Assembly: GCA_016186945.1 (NCBI GenBank)
Contig: JACPKR010000048.1
Span: 1-16,733 of the forward strand
Length of the DNA: 16,733 bases
Source of the DNA: Deltaproteobacteria bacterium
GTDB lineage: Bacteria; Bdellovibrionota_B; Oligoflexia; Oligoflexales; Bog-1112
Direction of reading: 5' to 3'
In this document: in pieces, positions 12,434 to 16,733 of the stretch
How positions within the stretch are numbered: the stretch's first letter is position 1
How the letters are laid out: each line of letters opens with the position of its first letter
Translations under genes and position numbers: made by a program
Notes under the pieces: model-generated
What the model was told of the DNA's origin: nothing
Databases searched by the model: none
The model's input: only the letters and a program-made list of their open reading frames with translations

Positions 12434-13794
12434 ACTGGCTAGATAGAAGCATAGCTTTTTTCGCACCTCGCTATGCGTACCGTCGCGCTAACGCACGTCG
12501 CTGGTACGAAGCGGCCTCCAACGCCGAGCGCCTGCGCGACTGGAAGCCTGTCGGGGATGCCAAAAGTTCGTATTTGTCGAAGACCATTCGAGAACGAGCA
12601 AGAGACCTCTACAGAAACAATCCTTATGCTCACCGCGCTGTGAACACATTTGCATCTTACGCCGTGGGTAAGGGAATCACACCCCATGCTTTCGTTCAGA
12701 GGGGGCTAAAATCGAAAGCGCATGAAGAGTTTCTAAAGCAATGGGCCGATACAAGTCTCTGCGACGCGAACAACCGTCATACTCTCTATGGCTTGCAATC
12801 TATAGCAACGCAACACCTCGTAAGAGACGGTGAAGTTTTTCTGCAAAGAGTGATGGCCGACGACCTCCTTCCGCTTAAGCTTCGGATGCTTGACCCGGAC
12901 TTTCTTGACACAAATCGAACGGAACGGGGACAGAATCGAGACGTCATCCAAGGTGTCGAGTATGATAACCAGGGGATTGTCACCGCCTACTATTTCTTCG
13001 AGCGCAATCCTAATGAGCAAAGTTATTCTGTTCCCAAATCAAAGCGTATTCCAGCTAGCGACATTATCCACCTCTTTCGCACAGATTTCGCGGGTCAGAC
13101 ACGAGGCATAAGTTGGCTTGCACCCATCATGGTTCGCATGCGCGACCTGGATGAATACGAGGACGCTCACATTGTCCGGCAAAAAATTGCTGCTATGTTT
13201 GTCGGAGTCATTCGCGACTTGGAGCCTCTGGATATTGAAGAAACCGAGAAGGCCCTGAGGAAAATGGAGCCGGGGTCATGGTTTCCAGCTCCTCCGGGGA
13301 AAACAGTCGAGTTTTCCAACCCTCCCTCTGTCGAAGGATTCGGGGAATATATTGAGCATTCCAAGTACACGATCGCCACAGGTCTTGGCATTCCATACAT
13401 GATTTTGTCGAGCGATTTTTCCAAAGCCAATTACAGCAACGCCCGCATGGCGATGCTTAATTTTTACAAACTTATCGAGCAGGTTCAGAACCATATTCTC
13501 ATTCCACAATTCTGCGACCGAGTCTTTCAATGGTTTTTGGAAGCTTGCGAGTTAAGGGGCCTGAGAGGTGACGGGGTGAGGTGTCTATGGGTTCCCCCTA
13601 AAAAGGATATCGTCGATCCCTTAAAGGACTATCAAGCTTACAAAATAGGAGTTGAAGAAAATTTTATTTCTCATGCCAGCGTGGTTAGGGAACTTGGCGA
13701 CGATCCAGATAGTACCTACCAGGAAATTGCAAACGTCAAGAAACAACTTAAAAAACTAGGAATTGAAAATGAAACTAACAACGAGAAAAGCTAG
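12430..13794 (+). CDS. Portal protein, lambda gpB-like
   Basis: The 454-residue protein forms the DNA-entry ring at one head vertex. It has the lambda-family portal landmarks: the basic N-terminal RRANARRWYEAAS, RARDLYRNNPYAHRAVNTF (about 57-75), a long RDGEVFLQR... LDPDFLDT segment, the SDIIHLFRTDFAGQTRGISW stretch (about 208-227) and the late ANYSNARMAMLNFYK clip-region motif (about 335-349). ATG 12430 overlaps the gpW stop as ATGA. The C terminus overlaps the protease-capsid fusion by 26 bases. Confidence 0.9.
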   Translation: MNWLDRSIAFFAPRYAYRRANARRWYEAASNAERLRDWKPVGDAKSSYLSKTIRERARDLYRNNPYAHRAVNTFASYAVGKGITPHAFVQRGLKSKAHEEFLKQWADTSLCDANNRHTLYGLQSIATQHLVRDGEVFLQRVMADDLLPLKLRMLDPDFLDTNRTERGQNRDVIQGVEYDNQGIVTAYYFFERNPNEQSYSVPKSKRIPASDIIHLFRTDFAGQTRGISWLAPIMVRMRDLDEYEDAHIVRQKIAAMFVGVIRDLEPLDIEETEKALRKMEPGSWFPAPPGKTVEFSNPPSVEGFGEYIEHSKYTIATGLGIPYMILSSDFSKANYSNARMAMLNFYKLIEQVQNHILIPQFCDRVFQWFLEACELRGLRGDGVRCLWVPPKKDIVDPLKDYQAYKIGVEENFISHASVVRELGDDPDSTYQEIANVKKQLKKLGIENETNNEKS

Positions 13795-15523
13795 CTTTAC
13801 CACTCAATCGGCCAACGATGAAGACTTAAGCGTCGAGCTTGTGTGGTCAACAGGCGCCCGAGTTCTACGGTCTGACTTCGGGGAGCGCTACTATGAGGAA
13901 CTTTCCCTTGCAGCGGATTCCATCGACCTTTCACGGTTGAACAGGGGCGCTCCTCTTCTCAACTCCCATAAGGCACATGACCTTTCTAACCAAATCGGTG
14001 TTGTGGAACGAGCCTGGGTTGAGGGAAATGAAGCTCGCGCAAAAGTCAGGTTTTCAAAACGATCTGACGTACAGCCCATCTACGAAGACGTGAAAAACAA
14101 GATCATCCGTAACGTTTCGGTCGGCTACCGAGTTCTGGCAACGAAAGAAGAAACAAGAGAAGGTGACGACTACAAGACTGTTATCGCTACGAAATGGCAG
14201 CCCCAGGAATTAAGCCTTGTCGCTATTCCCGCAGACAGCAAAGCACAAATCAGGAGAGAAAAATCAGTCGAAGAGGTGCGTTCCGAAGAAAGGAAGAGAG
14301 TCGTTGAGATTAACAGGTTAATAGACAGGTTTCGCCTTCCCCAAGCAGTAAGCGACAGTCTCATTTCTTCAGGCGCGAACCTTGAACAGGCCAGAGAAAA
14401 AATCCTTCAGGAGCTTGCTAGAGAATCAGAGGAAAAAAAGGTGAACACACGTTCCATTCAGATTACACGCGATGAGAGGGACACAAGACGTGACTTCATA
14501 GCCAAGGCCATCCTGCATAGACAACACCCTACTTCAAAAAAAGAAGAGGGCGTTTATCCGTACTGCGGTCAAAGCCTCGTTGAGCTTGCTAGAATAAGCC
14601 TCGGGCTGAGCGGAACATATAGCAAGGAGGAAGTTGTCTCGCGGGCTTTTCATTCTACGTCCGACTTTCCTCTTATACTTGGAAACGTGGCCAAGCAGAG
14701 ACTGCTCTCCTCTTACGAAGCACTCGCTAAGAAGCAGAACTTCTGGCCTCTCGTCAAAGTCGTATCCGTCGGCGATTTCAAGGAGATCAAGCGAGTCAGG
14801 CTTGGAGAATCCCCTTCTCTTAAAGAAGTCAGAGAGGGCGAGAATTTCAGCTATTCAACTAAAACAGAAGAAGAGGAAAGTTACAAGATTACGACCTTCG
14901 GTCGCATTTTCTCCATCACTCGACAGACGATCGTCAATGACGACCTCGGCGCCTTTGATGACATGGGAGATTGGGGGTCTTCCGCAGCTAAACTGGAAAG
15001 CAAGCTCTTCTGGAGCATCTTTAACGAAAACCAAAAAACAGCGAAGGGAATACAACTCTTCAATCAAAAGAACAAGTTTGACAAGTCTCAAACCTTGTCG
15101 ATCAGGGCTCTTTCCGACGCAAGGCTTTTTATGGCAAGACAAAGAGGAGTCGATGAAAAAGAAAGCGAGTGCCTCGATATCCAGGCAGAATATTTGATTG
15201 TGCCCCCGGAATTGCAGACGGAAGCCGAGCAGTTCCTAAGTCGTGAAGTCGTTCCGCAGAAGCCGAACGAAGTAAACCCGTTCAAAGGTGCCTTTAAGCT
15301 TATCGTCTCTACTTGGCTTTCAGACACAAAGGCTTGGTATCTTTCGGCGTCTCGTGAGCAGGGCTTGGACCTTATCGAGATGGCCTATCTTGAAGGAAGA
15401 CGCGAGCCTTTTGTGGAATGGAAAACAAACTTTGAAAACGACTCGATCGCTGTTAAGGCAAGAATGGATGTAGGAGCTAAGGCGATCGACTACAGAGGAT
15501 TTTTCCAGGGAGCTTGGACATGA
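13769..15523 (+). CDS. Prohead protease / major capsid protein fusion
   Basis: This 584-residue protein joins two usually separate head proteins. Residues 1-160 resemble a prohead protease: LLNSHKAHDLSNQIG carries the expected catalytic H67 and IRNVSVGYRV the nucleophile S117, followed by WQPQELSLVAIPADS. Residues 160-230 are charged and helical, likely a scaffold-like delta region. From about 230 to the end the protein resembles the Mu gpT-type major head subunit, with FWPLVKVVSVGDFKEIKRVR and GRIFSITRQTIVNDDLGAF. Fusions of this kind are known as prohead protease/major capsid fusion proteins; self-cleavage would free the coat. ATG 13769 has AGGA upstream; a TTG at 13763 is the alternative. 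The next gene starts inside its stop (ATGA). Confidence 0.88.
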   Translation: MKLTTRKASFTTQSANDEDLSVELVWSTGARVLRSDFGERYYEELSLAADSIDLSRLNRGAPLLNSHKAHDLSNQIGVVERAWVEGNEARAKVRFSKRSDVQPIYEDVKNKIIRNVSVGYRVLATKEETREGDDYKTVIATKWQPQELSLVAIPADSKAQIRREKSVEEVRSEERKRVVEINRLIDRFRLPQAVSDSLISSGANLEQAREKILQELARESEEKKVNTRSIQITRDERDTRRDFIAKAILHRQHPTSKKEEGVYPYCGQSLVELARISLGLSGTYSKEEVVSRAFHSTSDFPLILGNVAKQRLLSSYEALAKKQNFWPLVKVVSVGDFKEIKRVRLGESPSLKEVREGENFSYSTKTEEEESYKITTFGRIFSITRQTIVNDDLGAFDDMGDWGSSAAKLESKLFWSIFNENQKTAKGIQLFNQKNKFDKSQTLSIRALSDARLFMARQRGVDEKESECLDIQAEYLIVPPELQTEAEQFLSREVVPQKPNEVNPFKGAFKLIVSTWLSDTKAWYLSASREQGLDLIEMAYLEGRREPFVEWKTNFENDSIAVKARMDVGAKAIDYRGFFQGAWT

Positions 15524-15816
15524 AAAACTTCGTAAGAAAAGGCGATCAGTTAGCGTTAATAGTTTCGAGTCCAACAAAATCGGGCGATCCGGTGATAGTC
15601 GGAAACATCGTGGGAGTGGCCGCAACGGACTCAGACGCTGAAGGGAAAACGGTGATAAGCACTTGTGGGGTCTTTGAGTTTGCGAGCGATCTCAAGCTTG
15701 AGGTTGGAAATCCCCTCTATATCGGGGATGGGAAATTTTCCGTCGATCCCAAGCACACATTTTTCGGCACCGTCGTTGGTGTTGATGTTGGGAAAATAGA
15801 GGTCTGGCTTAAATGA
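15520..15816 (+). CDS. DUF2190-like capsid decoration protein
   Basis: The 98-residue protein is beta-rich, with QLALIVSSPTKSGDPVIVGN, IVGVAATDSDAEGKTVI, VEVGNPLYIGDGKFSVDP-like and GTVVGVDVGKIEVWL segments, the pattern of DUF2190 proteins found next to major capsid genes and thought to stabilise the capsid. ATG 15520 overlaps the capsid stop by 4 bases, and its own stop overlaps the next start by 4 bases. Confidence 0.78.
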   Translation: MKNFVRKGDQLALIVSSPTKSGDPVIVGNIVGVAATDSDAEGKTVISTCGVFEFASDLKLEVGNPLYIGDGKFSVDPKHTFFGTVVGVDVGKIEVWLK

Positions 15817-16106
15817 ACGAGGGCTTATGGACTTGGGCAATAGATGCGTTTGGCGAGGAGGTGAGCTTGGACCTGGATAACGAAACTTTTACAACACAGG
15901 CAATCTTTAACGACGAGCCTGTCGAGGTTGAACTTGAGACAGGTGCTGTCATCAAGGCGAAGAATCCAAAGGTGAGTTTTTTTAAGAAGTCGCTCAAACA
16001 TCAACCTTACAGAGGTTGCCTGGTTCGTCGGAAAGACAAGTTATACAAGGTTTACTCGATAAACGAGAATGACTACGGAGTGGAATGTGAGCTGCACGCG
16101 ATCTGA
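15813..16106 (+). CDS. Head-tail connector, FII-like
   Basis: The 97-residue protein has the layout of the lambda gpFII head-tail joining protein: a short N-terminal helix (LWTWAIDAFGEE), a first beta pair with TTQAIFNDEP, then a strand series with NPKVSFF, and RRKDKLYKVYSINENDYGVE near the end. It sits where FII-like genes usually do, after the capsid and decoration genes. Identity is by layout and position, so moderate confidence. Confidence 0.62.
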   Translation: MNEGLWTWAIDAFGEEVSLDLDNETFTTQAIFNDEPVEVELETGAVIKAKNPKVSFFKKSLKHQPYRGCLVRRKDKLYKVYSINENDYGVECELHAI

Positions 16107-16545
16107 AGTTAGAAGGATTTTGAAAAAGGTTCTTAGTGCAAAATACGAGGGAGTCTACACAAACCCTTGTATGTTTGCTCAAGGGACAGACGATGTTAAA
16201 GTTCTTGTCCATACTCCCAAGGAATCAATTGAATTGATTGGCAAGTCGCCCGCTCTCTTTGAGCACGGCGTTGATGTTGAGGTTCACGCCGTAAGGTTTG
16301 GAGACAGAAACATTGACGACGATTTGGACAAGCTCTCTGATGATTTGAAAAAGCTTATAGGGGAAAGCGATGCACTCGATGGGATCGTTCATGAACTCGC
16401 CCTGATAAGCATTGACACAACCTATGATGATAGCGCCGATCATATCTTTGGAGGCGTTAAGCTCTTGTACCGAGCCAAATATAGAAGTTCGAACGCAGCA
16501 AACGAGCGGGCCGGACATCTTTACGAAGGAGCGTACCTAGCATGA
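16087..16545 (+). CDS. Tail terminator / minor tail protein, gpU-like
   Basis: GTG 16087 follows GGAG by 6 bases and gives 152 residues; an upstream ATG at 16069 lacks a ribosome-binding site. The protein has an N-terminal helix (RRILKKVLSAKYEGVYTN), a strand with VKVLVHTPKESIEL, and later beta strands (GVDVEVHAVRFG, HELALISIDTTY, GGVKLLYRAKYR), consistent with tail-terminator proteins that cap the tail tube. Its place between connector and sheath genes supports this. The family is not certain. Confidence 0.5.
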   Translation: MSCTRSEVRRILKKVLSAKYEGVYTNPCMFAQGTDDVKVLVHTPKESIELIGKSPALFEHGVDVEVHAVRFGDRNIDDDLDKLSDDLKKLIGESDALDGIVHELALISIDTTYDDSADHIFGGVKLLYRAKYRSSNAANERAGHLYEGAYLA

Positions 16546-16733
16546 CAATTATCATGAATGAACCGCAGGACAGTGCCCTTTCTCCTTATCATTACATCGA
16601 GTTTGACAACTCCAGTGTGGGAAAGGGTGTCCTTTCAAGCCAGCCTCAGAAGATGCTTCTTGTTGGGGACAAGAAGACCACCGAGAGATTGAAAGACATT
16701 GCCCTAAAAGCTTATCCGCAGGCTGACGTTACG
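16542..16733 (+). CDS. Tail sheath protein, N-terminal part (gene runs off the right edge)
   Basis: ATG 16542 overlaps the previous stop as ATGA and AAGGAG lies upstream. The 64 codons present include YHYIEFDNSSVGKGVLSSQ and PQKMLLVGDKK, the N-terminal pattern of Mu gpL-like phage tail sheath proteins. A sheath gene implies a contractile tail. The rest of the gene lies beyond the window. An alternative ATG is at 16554. Confidence 0.75.
   Translation, partial: MTIIMNEPQDSALSPYHYIEFDNSSVGKGVLSSQPQKMLLVGDKKTTERLKDIALKAYPQADVT

Noticed and set aside
14634-15197. 187-codon plus-strand frame inside the capsid fusion gene
   Set aside because: Serine- and arginine-rich out-of-frame reading of the capsid domain, with no family resemblance; the overlapping fusion frame is strongly supported.

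Overview
The window looks like part of a temperate bacteriophage genome (prophage) in a Gram-negative bacterium of moderate base composition. The host group is uncertain. The only taxonomic hint is the leftmost regulator, which resembles the TIGR02147/DUF4423 regulators common in Bdellovibrionota and Fibrobacter. Genes are packed tightly, many with 4-base (ATGA) or 11-base start/stop overlaps. No integrase, classical CI repressor, tRNA, rRNA, insertion sequence or CRISPR array is visible.

Left edge (1-1336, minus strand): a truncated MFS transporter gene lies downstream of, and overlaps, a TIGR02147-like regulator gene. These may be host genes or accessory cargo. Next comes an AT-rich divergent control region (1337-1913). 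It has several inverted repeats, a good rightward promoter (1456-1484), an 11-codon reading frame with a strong ribosome-binding site and an in-frame TGA, and a large hairpin.

Replication and recombination (1914-8488, plus strand): a small HTH protein and a large primase-helicase, then a non-coding stretch rich in GTTCC/GGAAC motifs. Several of those motifs are spaced exactly 11 bases apart, and a 23-base inverted repeat flanks an AT-rich core, so this is a candidate origin or regulator cluster. After it come another small HTH protein, a phospholipase A2-like protein, a small membrane protein, a RecE-like exonuclease, a RecT-like annealing protein, a micro-ORF, a VRR-NUC nuclease, a second small membrane protein and an unknown small protein.

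Packaging, head and tail (8478-16733, plus strand): a lambda gpZ-like minor tail gene whose only well-placed start is ATC, Nu1-like and GpA-like terminase subunits, a gpW-like joiner, a lambda-type portal, a prohead protease/major capsid fusion, a DUF2190 capsid protein, an FII-like joiner, a gpU-like tail terminator and the start of a tail sheath gene. The sheath implies a contractile tail, so the virion combines lambda-like DNA-entry proteins, a Mu gpT-like capsid and a myovirus tail.

A HigB/HigA-type toxin-antitoxin pair sits backwards between the large terminase gene and gpW. A nearly identical 21-base palindrome (19 of 21 positions the same) occurs before the terminase genes and again just after the toxin-antitoxin insertion. 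Each copy lies 21-22 bases ahead of a TATA-like -10 box. I read these as two copies of one phage-specific late promoter, the second restarting late transcription beyond the inserted module. A 108-nt structured leader ending in a T run follows the first copy. These control elements are the most novel-looking content of the window.
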